DNA from: Acanthamoeba sp. SK_2022b
Lineage: Eukaryota; Discosea; Longamoebia; Acanthamoebidae
Assembly (NCBI GenBank): GCA_027943245.1
Contig: JANDJZ010000095.1
Coordinates: 60,268-124,267 of the forward strand
Reading direction: 5' to 3'
Length of the DNA: 64,000 bases
Part shown: in pieces, positions 25,279-35,511 of the stretch
Position numbering within the stretch: the stretch's first letter is position 1
How the letters are laid out: each line of letters opens with the position of its first letter
Made by a program: the position numbers and the translations under genes
Notes under the pieces: generated by a model
Told to the model about the DNA's origin: nothing
Databases searched by the model: none
The model's input: only the letters and a program-made list of their open reading frames with translations

Positions 25279-27428
25279 ATGGGCAACAATTTGGAACGGC
25301 AGGCAGGCGAGGGTTCGCCCACGCAAGGCTCGTCTTCGCCTACCAGGCGTGCAGCGGCTGCACTCACCTCGTCGTGGAGGCACAGCAGCCCAGACACCCC
25401 CACAAGGGGCAGTCCCGTCAGCAGGAAGAGCAGCTCCATCTCATCATCCTTATACGCCTCCACCTCCCTCGCGCCCCCATCTCCATCTTCTTCAACAGAA
25501 CACAGGCAACAGCGGCACAAGCATCGAGAAGACGCCAAGTCAGACAACGACACCTTCGACCCTTCCTCATCTCCACCGCTGCTCGATGCATCCGTCCTCT
25601 TGGGGCCGCGTAGCACCGCATCTTCGCCGGCGCAATCGCGAGAGGGATCCATCGTGTTGGAGCCCCTCCCAGGCACCCCCCAGGGCTCGTCCTCGCCCTC
25701 CACTCCCGGTGCCTCCTTTCACGCCCAGTCGCCCCTCGCCGCCCTGCCCCCCACCGTCCTCTCCCGCATCTTCTCCTCGCTCTCCTCCTCCGACCTCCTT
25801 CGCTGCGCCCTCGTCTCCAAGGTCCGCGCCCGTGTGCCCTGTGCGTGCGTGCGTGGCTGACGTCAGCGATGGCGGGCAGGAGTGGCTGGTGCTGGCGTCG
25901 AGGGAGGAGTGGTGGGAGAGGCTGGCCCTGAACGAACTCCAGAACGCCCGGCTGGTGAGCGCCCTGCTGCACGAGCGCACGGAGCTGCCGCACCTCAGCC
26001 ACGGCTCGTGGCGCGCGCTCTACTGGAAGTACCGCCGGAAGGAGGCCCTCACGCTCCACCCGCGCGTCGTCGCCCTCTACGACTACCGCGCCCGCACCGA
26101 GGGCGAGATCGACGTCGGGCGGGGCGAGGTCCTTCGCCTGCTCGCCAAGGACCGCGAGACCTGCTGGTGGCTCGTTCAGCGCATCGACAAGGCCCAGCAG
26201 CAGCAGGTAGCCGCGACGGAGGAACGGGAAGAGCGAGTCGACAAAGGAAGCGGCGAGAAGGAGAAGGAAGAGGAGGCCGAGAAGAAACCAGGCGTCGATG
26301 ATGATGATGATGATGGAGGTGAAGAGGAAACCAAGGAAAGCGAAGACCTGCGGGAAGCGGCGGTCGACAACAATGACGATGGAGGAGGGGCCGAGGCCGC
26401 GGGGGGCGACGGCAAGGAGGACGGCCACGCGAAGAAGACGCGGCAGGAGGCGCTCGCCGCAGAAGACGAGGCCGAGGACGGCGAGGAGGGAGAGGAGGGC
26501 CGCGACGGAGGAGGTGGCGCGACGAGCGTAGATGAACACGCGATGGCCGAGGAACAACCGCAGCGACTGGCGAAGGAGGCAAAGGAGGAGCAAGCCGACG
26601 GGGCGGCCAAGCCGGCGGCGGCTACAACGACGAAAACGATCGGGTGGGTGCCCTCGGGCTACCTCGACTACTGCCCGCGCAAGGCCAGCGCTCCCCGCGC
26701 CGAGTCGGTGGCCGACACGAAGCGCCACCACCACCACGAGCAGCAGCACCAACAGAAGGAGAGGAACAAGAAGGCGCCGTTCATGGTGCGGGCCAAGTTC
26801 GACTACGTCGCGGCGAACGCGCAGGAGCTGAGCTTCAAGAAGTACGACCTCATGGCCATCGACCTCCGTCCCAAGGAGCGGTACCCGGTGCCGTTCGACC
26901 TAGCCGGCGACGATGACGACGACGACCAGGAGGAGGTCGAGGCCGACGACGGGAGCGACGCGCGGGAGCACGGGGCCCCGAGGGGGCAGTGGTGGAAGGC
27001 CTCCCTCACCCGCCGCAGCACCACGGGCGGGACCACCACCGTCAGCGGCTGGATCCCCGTCAACCTCGTCACCGAAGAGGTGCGCCTACGCCTCCTCCCC
27101 GTGCGTGCGCCGTCCACACGAACGAGGCGCCTGACATGAGTGGGCGGGTGGGCTGGGCATCAGGTGGCACACGTGGTTGCGCTGTTTGACTACATGCCGG
27201 TGGACGACGAGGAGCTGCCTCTCAAGAAGGGACAGCGCGTGGCCATCCTCGCCGCCGACGAAAACAGGAAGGGCTGGCTCTACGCCCAAGGTGCGCACTC
27301 ACGCTCATCTCTCCTCTCTCCTGTCTTTGCGTGTTGTGTCCCAGCTCACCGCCAACGCCCCTCCTACAGGCAACGGGCGACGCGGCTGGCTTCCCGAAAA
27401 TTACGTCGTGGACGATGACGACGCCTGA
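25279..27428 (+). CDS. F-box protein with three SH3 domains
   Basis: Four exons (25279-25821, 25880-27079, 27164-27290, 27370-27428) join in frame to 642 residues. Residues 1-145 are disordered Ser/Pro-rich. An F-box follows at about 150-200 (LAALPPTVLSRIFSSLSSSDLL, then EWWERLALNE). SH3-1 begins RVVALYDYRARTEGEIDV at about 243. It is interrupted by roughly 150 acidic Glu/Asp/Lys residues and completes with WVPSGYLDYCP at about 435. SH3-2 begins MVRAKFDYVAANAQELSF at about 483, also with an acidic insert, and ends GWIPVNLVTEE. SH3-3 is HVVALFDYMPVDDEELPLKK ... GWLPENYV at the end. An SCF ubiquitin-ligase adaptor recruiting Pro-rich partners through SH3 is the natural inference. The combination is unusual. 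Confidence 0.85.
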
Positions 27429-27541
27429 TGGAGTTGGAGCGCTCGTATTCAATAATTTTTGTTTCATTTTAATTCATTGTTTATTTTAATTTTTTATTTT
27501 CATTTTAATAATTTATTTCACCATTGTGGAAGAGTTGGTCC

Positions 27542-28936
27542 TCAGTGGGCGTGCGAGCAGCGCGGGGTGGCGGTGTGCGTGCGGAGGCAGGCCAGCGAGC
27601 AGTAGTTCGCCCGGAGCAACACGGCCTGGCCGCACAGCTGGGTCTCCCAGACTCGCTCGGCCACTCCCTCGCCAAAGTACAAGCCTGTGCCTGCTCCCCT
27701 CCCCCGATCCACACACACACGCACACAACAGACGTCAACGCTTCGTTGCGCTGTGTGGCGCTGTAGCTGCTGATGCCATGACGGGGCGCGCGTACACTGG
27801 GCGCACTGTCGGCCTTTGGTGCGCAGCAGCTCCTTCAGCTCCGCGGGTATATTGTGTCGCTCCACGCTGTTGGCATCGGACATCGCCAAGACGCGACCTG
27901 CGCACATCGCCGCCGCCGCCATTCATTTGTCAGTCCAAACGTGCTGCAGCATGGTCTCGACAATCGTGCGCGTGGTGTACCTGCGGCGATGTCGAGGAGG
28001 CTCCCGGCTCGGTGGAAGGTGCCCCGCTTGAGTCGCAGGTGATCGGGCCGCTCGGCGATGGCGTCAGCCGTGAACTCGGTGAGCGAAGTGGCGAGCCGGG
28101 CGACGCACGAGGGCAGGGCGAGCAGATCCGGGTTGCCCCGCACCATGAGCGTGGCGATGCGCTGCAGGCCGGCCATCTCCTCGGGCAGGCTGCGGAGGTC
28201 GTTGTTGCACAGCGAAAGGCACAGCAGGTTGGGGAGGCGGCCCAGCTCCCGGGGCACCTCGCGCAGCCTGTTGTGGTCGAGCCGCAGGCCCTCAAGGCTG
28301 GTGGCCCGCCCCACCTCGCTGGGCAGCGACGTGAGGCAGTTGCGCTGGGCGGTGACCCATCGCAGGTTGGGCAGGCAGGTGAAGAGCTCGGGCGGCAGGG
28401 CGGTCAGGCGATTGCAGTCGAGGTAGACCACCCGCATGCTGCAGAAGAAGCACGACAGCTGTACTGAGGGGCTTCCCCCCGTTTGCCTTGTCGCTGCTCG
28501 GCAGTGGTGCTCAAGCGCCCGAACGGGCGTTGTGCATGTGTTGGTGCTACTTGGAGATGAGGATGGCGAGGTTGATGAGGTGCGCTCTTCGCTCAGGGTT
28601 TGCTCTACGAACCGTCGCTCCCACCGCTGGCGGTCTGTCTCTTCGGCGCTTGGCAGCAGACGCAGGTGATCACATGTGAGGTTGTTACTCTCGAGATCGA
28701 GCAGGGACAATCCGGGGAAGCTCTCCAGCAGCTCCTGCAGCAGGTTGGGGCTGTGCGACAGCTGGTTGTCCGCCAGCCACAGTCCAGAGACGTGCACGCT
28801 GGCTGCCGCTTTGAGCCGTTCGTAGGGCAAAGCCCGCAGAGCAAGCCCTGGCGGAGGTGAGTCTTGGAGCGGGAAAGAAGCTCCATCAGTTGGTGGGAGA
28901 ACCTACCTTGAAGGTGAAGCTCGTCCTTGAAGGCGT
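27542..28936 (-). CDS. Leucine-rich repeat protein, LRRC58-like (5' end unresolved)
   Basis: LRR units include VYLDCNRLTALPPELFTCLP, LEGLRLDHNRLREVPRELG and LCLSLCNNDLRSLPEEMA, of the 22-24 residue cytosolic type. An upstream exon adds VSGLWLADNQLSHSPNLLQ and LSLLDLESNNLTCDHL. After the repeats comes IPAELKELLRTKGRQCAQC. The last exon (LYFGEGVAERVWETQLCG, then LLRANYCSLAC) gives a C-x2-C ... C ... C-x3-C pattern resembling the Cys-containing C-terminus of LRRC58. A 30-base exon at 28936-28907 (DAFKDELHL) is supported by both splice sites. The exon with the start codon lies upstream and I could not fix it. Confidence 0.7.
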
Positions 28937-29626
28937 CTGTAAGAAAGAGAATGTCAATAGCAAAAGCGGAGAATGGGGAAGAGGAGAAGCGAACGAACGG
29001 GTGTCAAGTCGTTGAGAAAGAGGATCCGCGTTGGCCATCTTCTCACTTACGGTGGGTGATCCACTGTTCCCGTACTTGGAGGAGAAGACTTGGATCTAGT
29101 CATGAAGCAAGCCCAGCCCAGATGAACCTGTGGCCACTGCAAAAGGAGACCGAAATGTCTGGTGGCGAAGGAAAGGCGGAGAGAATGGCGCGAGCAGACA
29201 CAACGAGATGGGAGAAAGATCCTACTGGCTGTTGAAAAAGTCGTCAAGGCGGTCAAACATCCCCTGTGGCTCAAACGGAGAAAGTCTGGGCCAATCGCCA
29301 TTTAATGCCAAGTGGTGAACGAGCGAGAACGCTCCGATAAGGTCGCGCTCAAGGGGAGATTAGTGCGAGAGAACTCTGCGGCCAAGTGTACGCCACTGCC
29401 GCTTCGGTACTCCCGCTCCATGACCCGCTGGCTGTTTTGTTGGTAGCTGACGACCGTGGGCTTATCAAGGCCATTTTTCTCGTCATTCTTCTTCACTCTA
29501 CTTTGTGTACAACACATCCCCACCATCCAGTAACACTTGCCTCCAACTCACTTCTGAGTACGCTTTTCCTACACCGAACCCGCGGCCCTCGTGGCGTAGT
29601 GTCTAACATAGACCCCCCAGCAGAAG
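28937..29626. other. Intergenic and 5' region of the LRR gene; start exon not resolved
   Basis: It should contain the missing first exon of the LRR gene (-) and the promoter of the repeat protein (+). Candidate starts are ATG near 29037 (MANADPLSQRLD) and near 29258 (MFDRLDDFFNSQ), neither with a convincing donor. Nothing else is recognised. Confidence 0.4.
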
Positions 29627-30212
29627 ATGAACTTCACGATGGCTTCGCAGATGAAGGCTGGCAAGATTGCCAAGGACGCTCGTGCTTCGCAGCAGACGAC
29701 TGTCCAGAAGGGCTCTGGCGGCAAGCCTCAGGTTGGAGCTGATTCACTTCTTATCGCCAAGGCGACCTCCGCCCCCAAGGTGCAGTCCGGCTTCGTCGGT
29801 GCCCACAAGGGTGACGCCCGCACCGCGCCCAAGAGCGCCGCCAGCTTCACCAACGACCGACAGGCGGACGCCGGCGAGTTCGAGTCCAACGCTGCCCCTT
29901 CGTCGGCTGACACCGCCGCCTACAGAACTGATCGCGTCGGTAATTTTACCCCCCCCCCCCATTTTCGTCGAAACGAGGGGCTCGGCGTGCGACTGACCCA
30001 GTTGACTTGTCGACGCTTAACCTCCAGGTGAGCTGCAGTCCGGCGAGTTCGCTTCGGAGGCCGCCCCCTCTCAGGCGGACACTGCCGCTTCCCGTGCCGA
30101 CCGTGTTGGCGAGCTCCAGTCGGGCGAGTTCGAGTCCAACGCTGCTCCGTCGCATGCCGACACTGCTGCGTACCGCGCCGACCGCGTGGGTGAGATCGAG
30201 CACTACCAGTGA
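29627..30212 (+). CDS. Hydrophilic tandem-repeat protein, unknown
   Basis: Two exons; the intron starts at about 29940 (GTAATTTT) and ends in CTCCAG near 30028. The protein is about 165 residues, very rich in Ala, Ser, Asp and Gly, and almost without bulky hydrophobics. The C-terminal half is three near-identical units of about 23 residues with the core GEFESNAAPSSADTAAYR and DRV. The N-terminal half is Lys/Ala/Gln-rich (KAGKIAKDARASQQTTVQ). It looks intrinsically disordered, like stress or late-embryogenesis-type hydrophilic proteins, but without a family signature. Start Met is 29627, or 29639 in the same frame. TGA at 30210-30212. Confidence 0.68.
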
Positions 30213-30953
30213 GCCTGCTCCTGCGTGGCTCCCCTTCGTCGATGGTCTCCGCCGAAAGCACTCCTCTTGGTGGGCCACAACGACAACTGGGCGACAAAGG
30301 ATACCAGTGAGGAGGCAGACGAAGAGCAGGGTGTCGTTGTAAACTCTTTTGTTGATGTGTGACCTCGTATTTATGCTTGCAACCCCAATGAAAAGGCGCA
30401 GCGTGTACAACAACCCATACATTCGAGTATTATTATGGCTAATGACAAGATGAATACGCTGGCGATCGCAAACCCAAGCGGATTATGGAGGAAGAATTCA
30501 TTTATTGGCAAAAAACATAGAACACCACAAACGTACCACGCGCTGTGACAGCTGCCCAGTTCTGGGCGGGGCGGGCAACACCTATTTCGTTTCCACGGTT
30601 AGCGAAATGGTTGTTGAAGGGAGCGTAATCAGCGCTTAAGGCGTAATCAGTCTTCCGTGTATGTGTTTTCACAAGGAAATCAAAAATTCTAGAGCAATTG
30701 TTTACATCATGTGGTTGGTGATGAGAAAAATGGGTAAGGGACTAACCAGTGACAGCGATTGTAAGCCCGCTCGCCACAGTACAACGTAGTAGTGACCTGG
30801 TGCTCTTGGCGATAGGAAGGGAGAAGAACAAGAAAAGGCCGCCTTCGTTTGCTTCCGTTCGTGCTCAGCATTCCGATCCGTTGCTCCGCGACAATTAAAA
30901 ATAAAATATATTTTAGAGCGCTTTCGGCGGACGAGGCTCGTAAAGCTACCGCG
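30213..30953. other. Intergenic, no gene seen
   Basis: No coding exon or RNA gene recognised. It includes A/T-rich stretches and presumably holds the 3' end of the repeat protein and the promoter of the small membrane protein. Confidence 0.5.
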
Positions 30954-31316
30954 ATGTCGTACAATCAGCTCTACAAGCCTCTCGTGGAGGATCCCGAAGC
31001 AGGCACCTCATCCTCCAGCGGCAGCGCCCCACCATTGCGGTCCTACGCGCCCTCGGAATCGAGATGCGCCAAACTGGGCGGCGTAATCGAGAAGATTTTC
31101 TGCTGCTGTGGGCTGTGCCAGCGACTGCCGTGCTGCCCGCCTCTGAAGAGGGGATGCGCCGCCCTAGGAGCTAAATGGCAGCGATTGAAGGGGTTTCTCT
31201 TCCAGAGCTCGTCCGTGTGCCACATGGCGTGGCTGACCATATTCCTCCTGGCCCTCATCATCTTCGCCATCCTCATGGCCACTCTCCTCTCCAAGGTCGA
31301 TGATCCCTACAACTAG
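30954..31316 (+). CDS. Small Cys-rich tail-anchored membrane protein, unknown
   Basis: 120 residues from ATG 30954. The N-terminus has YNQLYKPLVEDPE and a Ser-rich stretch. A Cys cluster follows (IFCCCGLCQRLPCCPPLKRGC), then a basic region and one C-terminal membrane helix (MAWLTIFLLALIIFAILMA) with a short tail. The CCC/CC clusters next to basic residues are likely palmitoylation or metal sites. The N-terminal YxxL and acidic residues could be a sorting signal. Orientation with a cytosolic N-terminus is inferred. No family recognised. Confidence 0.66.
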   Translation: MSYNQLYKPLVEDPEAGTSSSSGSAPPLRSYAPSESRCAKLGGVIEKIFCCCGLCQRLPCCPPLKRGCAALGAKWQRLKGFLFQSSSVCHMAWLTIFLLALIIFAILMATLLSKVDDPYN

Positions 31317-31859
31317 GCCACTTCAAACCTACCCATCGTTTTTGAGGAAGAGCAGAGGAAGAGGAGCAAAAAGAGAAGCGCGAGGGCAGACACTTGTACA
31401 TTTTCCCACCATATCATGTAATATCAACCAACCGCTCAAGTGGCCGCCCACGACTGGTGCATCCTAGACTTGTCTGCTTTCCCTCAACGTACGGGCACAA
31501 CCCGAGTTTGCCGTCCTTGCTGCTCAGAATTCCTGTGCTGCGGCTGTACGACCTGTGGTTGGCCCTCGTTCGAAGTTGCCAATTTTTGGCGTCGGTCTCC
31601 CTTGCGTCCTTGGCCTCTTCCTCCGTGACGTTTTCCACAAGCAACTGGTACGGCACTGTCCGGGACCATACCAAGCGCTCGCACTCGCGCGCCTGAAACG
31701 GTGGCCCTAAATCCATTGCTCATCATTTCAATTTGTTGCAAATTTTCATTTGGTAATTTCATTTCATTAAAGATGAGGTGATGTTCGCTCATTCATCTTC
31801 TATCTACCACAAATCATTCACTGTTAATGCTGCTTGTTGCCGCGCCAGACAAACCAACC
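31317..31859. other. Intergenic, no gene seen
   Basis: No supported gene. A/T-rich near 31700-31800, consistent with a 3' flank and the promoter of the acyltransferase gene. Confidence 0.5.
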
Positions 31860-33610
31860 ATGCATCAGTCCAACATGCGTTTGGTGCTGGCGGGCCTCGC
31901 CGTGTATGCCGTTTGGGGCACGCCGCAGGCGTCGCTGGTCTACACCGTCCTCGGCCTCTTCTTTCTCTTCTGGTTCTGGTGGGCCTCTGCCGGCATGACC
32001 ATTCGGAGGAAGGCACGCCTCCCCGCTTCCTCCTTCTCCCACTCCCTCCTCTTGTGCATGTGGGGCGCTGACCTACCCACCTCTCCCTGCTGGCCGCTGC
32101 GTGCTCTGGCACCACTTCTCTCTCTTCGCTCTCTTTAGTTGCAAATCGCTACGTGGAGTGAGCCCACCGAGGGCAGCATCCACGCCAAGATCTCCCTGGA
32201 CGCCACCAAGGTCCGTCGCTCACGCCTCACGCCTCCTTCCGGAGCAGAACGCTCTTCTCGTCGTCGACTCATCCGCTCGCCTTGATTTTGTGTATGTCGT
32301 GTGCGTGTGTGCGACAGGTTCAAAGATACATTGACGAGAAGCGAAAAACCACCAAGCAGCACATCACCATCACCCACGTCGTCGGCAAGGGTACGCGCCT
32401 CGTCCCTCGATTGGCCCACCGAACTCGTGGCGTCGCCTGATCGTGTCGTGACACGATGCAATCCGTCCATTCGCAGCGCTTGGTTTGGCCCTGCGCGATG
32501 CTCCGGGACTCAACGGTCGCATCGTGCTCGACCGCTTCCTCTCGTTCAAGGTTCGGTTTCCATGTGTTTTAAACGTTTTATTTTTTTAAACTATTTTTTC
32601 TAATAATTGATTATAATTATAAATTTATAATTATAATCAATTACAAAATCAAAAAATAAAACTTTTTGTAATATACTTGCCGAAGGGAGACACGACTGAC
32701 GGACGCGCGTGCGCCTCCGCGTGCAGACGATCGACATCAGCTTCCTCGCGATGGTCGAGGGCGGCAAGAACCTGGCCAAGGTCAAGGTGAGCAACATCGA
32801 CAAGAAGGGCGTGGACCAGATCGCCACCGAGCTCGATGCCGGCAGCCAGCGGTTGCGCAAGGGCACGGACGAGAACTTCAAGAAGAGCATGGGCCCGCTC
32901 AAGCTGCTCCCGACGTGGCTCATCAGGTAACGCATCGCCACTCCTCCTCACCGACCGTTGGTCCCTCCGCTGACAGCACGCTTCGGCGGCAGGCTCGTGG
33001 TGAACACCGCCGCCTACGCTGCTGGCGCCCTGGGCCTCTCCATTCCCGCCCTGGGTACTCTCACCCCTTCTTGCGCTTTATTTATGAAATTATTAACATT
33101 TTATTTTTATTTTTTGTAAATTATATTTCGGATTTATTTTTTTAACCGAACGTGCAACGGCGTGTAGGAGTGGAGCCCCACCCGTTTGGTTCGTGCATCA
33201 TCACGTCCGTGGGCATGCTGGGCTTGGACGAGGCCTTTGCGCCCTTCACTCCCTTCGCCCGCGTCCCTCTTCTCGTCCTCATCGGTACGGGGCGTGCCCG
33301 CTTTTGATTGTCGCCACAAACGTTGCAATTGACGGTTATTGGCATTTTTGTGAAACGTTGTTTGGCCAGGTGCGATCCACGAGGGCGTCAAGGTCGAGGA
33401 GGGCGAGACCAAGGTGATCAAGAAGCTCAAGCTGTGCTGCACCATCGATCACCGCTTCCTCGACGGCGCGCAGGTTTCACTTCTGCATTGGCCTCGAAAG
33501 TGGCTCTCGTCTCCTTTTGTTGTGACCTCTTTCTCACTCCACAGGGCGGAGCCATGGCCAAGGTGCTGCGCGAGGTGTTTGCCAACCCGTCCCTGCTCGA
33601 CCAGGAGTGA
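31860..33610 (+). CDS. Membrane-anchored E2-type (2-oxoacid dehydrogenase) acyltransferase-like protein
   Basis: The catalytic fold of dihydrolipoyl acyltransferases, without lipoyl or peripheral-subunit-binding domains. The N-terminus has membrane helices (LVLAGLAVYAVWG and VYTVLGLFFLFWFWW). The core follows: ATWSEPTEGSIHAKISLDATK, YIDEKRKTTKQHITITHVVG, ALGLALRDAPGLNGRI, then GSCIITSVGMLGLDEAFAPF. The active-site block TIDHRFLDGAQ contains the family's DHRxxDG with the catalytic His, and GGAMAKVLREVFANP ends the fold. About nine exons. The first intron (32013-32138) appears to use a GC donor. This is not a standard E2. A membrane-bound acyl-CoA-dependent transferase of unknown substrate is the likely role. 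Confidence 0.78.
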
Positions 33611-33741
33611 CCGAGCGGTAATGCGTCCGTGTCACCTTCACAAATACAATGAAATCAATCATAATCACAAGCAAACAAGTTGCTGATGTTTTGTCCCAAG
33701 CATGCTGCTCTACTCTTACACAAAACGGTGAGACCGCTGGC

Positions 33742-35160
33742 TCAGAAGAACGGGAGCACTGAAGACAAGCGGGAAGCGCTGCTCGAAGTGTCCGCAGGAC
33801 AGGGATAGGGGTTGGGGCTCGGGACGCGGTTCGCCATGCTCTGTGATGATGCGAATGTCAGATGACTGAGCGCGCACGAGAGAGGAGAGGCTTTCTGGTG
33901 GTGAGATACCATGTTGAAGCCCACGTGTGAGTTCCACGTGTCGATGGTCGACTTGGCCACGGTCGACGGGAAGGTGAAAGAGTCGTCGAGGATGGTGATC
34001 TGCACCCTGCCCAGGCCCTCTGTTGGGTCAAAGATCACTGCGTAGGTGGTCGCCTGCGCCACATGGCACGACTTGACGGGTCAAGATGACCGTTGGGGAG
34101 CACTGAGCTGACTGAGTCAGCAGCATACCGTTGTGGGTCGAGCAAAGGCATTGGCGCCACCGCCAATAGCACCACGGAAGGAGTAGATGGTCGAGGTGGC
34201 CACGTTGAGATCCTCTTCGGGCAGCACCTCGAGAACGTCGAGCTCGCCACAGCCCTTGGGGCCGGTCCCGCGGCAGTTGCAACCGAACTGGGCTGTGTGG
34301 ACAATCTTGGCATTGAGGATCCAGAAGGCCGGCGCGTTGTTGTAGTAGCCGCCCGCGGGCCCCGAGTAGTTGGGCATCGACAAGCGCACTACGAAGGCCT
34401 TGGCTCCTCCTGACGCGCCCGCCCAGCCGTGGTTGCTCACCGGCCTGAAGAAGGGCCCTGTAGCATCAACCCAACAAACCTCCACCAATCAGCTTCAACG
34501 CAAAAAGCGCAAGGGAGGTGTGCCATACCACAGGCGGTGCCGGAGCACGCTTGAGCGGTGAGCGCGTTAACGGCGACTTCGTTAGCGAGGGAGCCTCCGA
34601 ACTGCTGTGCAGAGGCTGCCGAGATGGAGCCGTTGGCCGAAGCGTACGACTGCGAATTGCCGCCGCAGATGGACCACTCGCCGCTCGCCCCGCCTCCCAG
34701 GTTGTTGAACCACACAACGTTGGAAGTGGAGTCGGGCGTCCAGTAGGACTGCCTTGTCCAGTCGGAAGACGACGAAGCGTCATTAGGGTAGTACACGGCG
34801 AGATTGGACAGCTCCATGGGTCCACGGAAGGCCAGCGTCAGCTCTTCGTCGAAGGGCGCCAGGCTCGCCGACCTAACCTCACACGAGATAGGTCGTCACC
34901 AACAAACTTCACTTGAAAGCTCCGCTTGCGATCACAGTGGTGTGGGAGGGGGCGCACCTCTTGGTGGCCCGGGTATGGCAGGCCGCATCCCCCTTGGTGC
35001 AGGTGGGCCACTGGCCGGGCTCCATGAGCGTGACGTCGGGGTAGCAGCCCTCACCGCCTACGTCGGTGATTGTGAGAGTAGAGATCGCTCCCTCGCCGAC
35101 GCTGGCCAGAGCGAGGCTGAGCAGGACGAGGGCCAAGGCTTGTGGGCAAGGCTTCTTCAT
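33742..35160 (-). CDS. TOS1-like secreted glycosidase (DUF2403/DUF2401)
   Basis: Secreted protein resembling fungal TOS1, a wall-associated putative beta-glucan hydrolase. A signal peptide (ALALVLLSLALASVGEGA) follows Met 35160; Met 35178 is also in frame. The N-terminal part (TLTITDVGGEGCYPDVTLM, then GPMELSNLAVYYPND) fits DUF2403. The catalytic-type part has PFFRPVSNHGWAG, APAFWILNAKIVHTAQFGC, CGELDVLEVLPEED, then AVIFDPTEGLGRVQITILDD. The ELDVLEV block holds the acidic residues expected of the active site. Five or so exons; TGA at 33742-33744. Next to another secreted sugar enzyme on the same strand. A role in glycan or wall remodelling is inferred. Confidence 0.8.
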
Positions 35161-35511
35161 AACTAGCTTTGTGTTCACGGTTGGTGGTTGATCGAGGCGT
35201 TTGTCTTTCCGGGGCTAGTTGTTCTCTCGGCGCTTGTCGGCACATTTCTTTGCGCGCCGCGATTGGTGCGCTAATGGATAAGACGTCCTATCCGCCTGCC
35301 AACCATCTTCTTGACAACAATGTTAATTGTGTATGAAGGGCTTCTCCGTTGCGGAAATCGAGCTTGAACGTCCCGTGGGTGACAACTGCCTTGACACAGC
35401 CAGGAAGGACGCAGTGACCGTTTAGTCACGTTTTTTATCAAATGTTCAACTTGTATTAAGTTAATACAACAGAAGAGGCCAGGTGATAGGATAGGGCGGG
35501 CACAGGAGAGA

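Noticed and set aside
25279..25300. Possible N-myristoylation of the F-box/SH3 protein (MGNNLERQ)
   Set aside because: Position 6 is Glu, where the usual consensus wants a small residue such as Ser, Thr or Ala.
35255..35320. tRNA-like stretch GCGCTAATGGATAAGACGTCC
   Set aside because: It resembles the D-arm of an Arg tRNA, but there is no matching acceptor stem or T-arm downstream.
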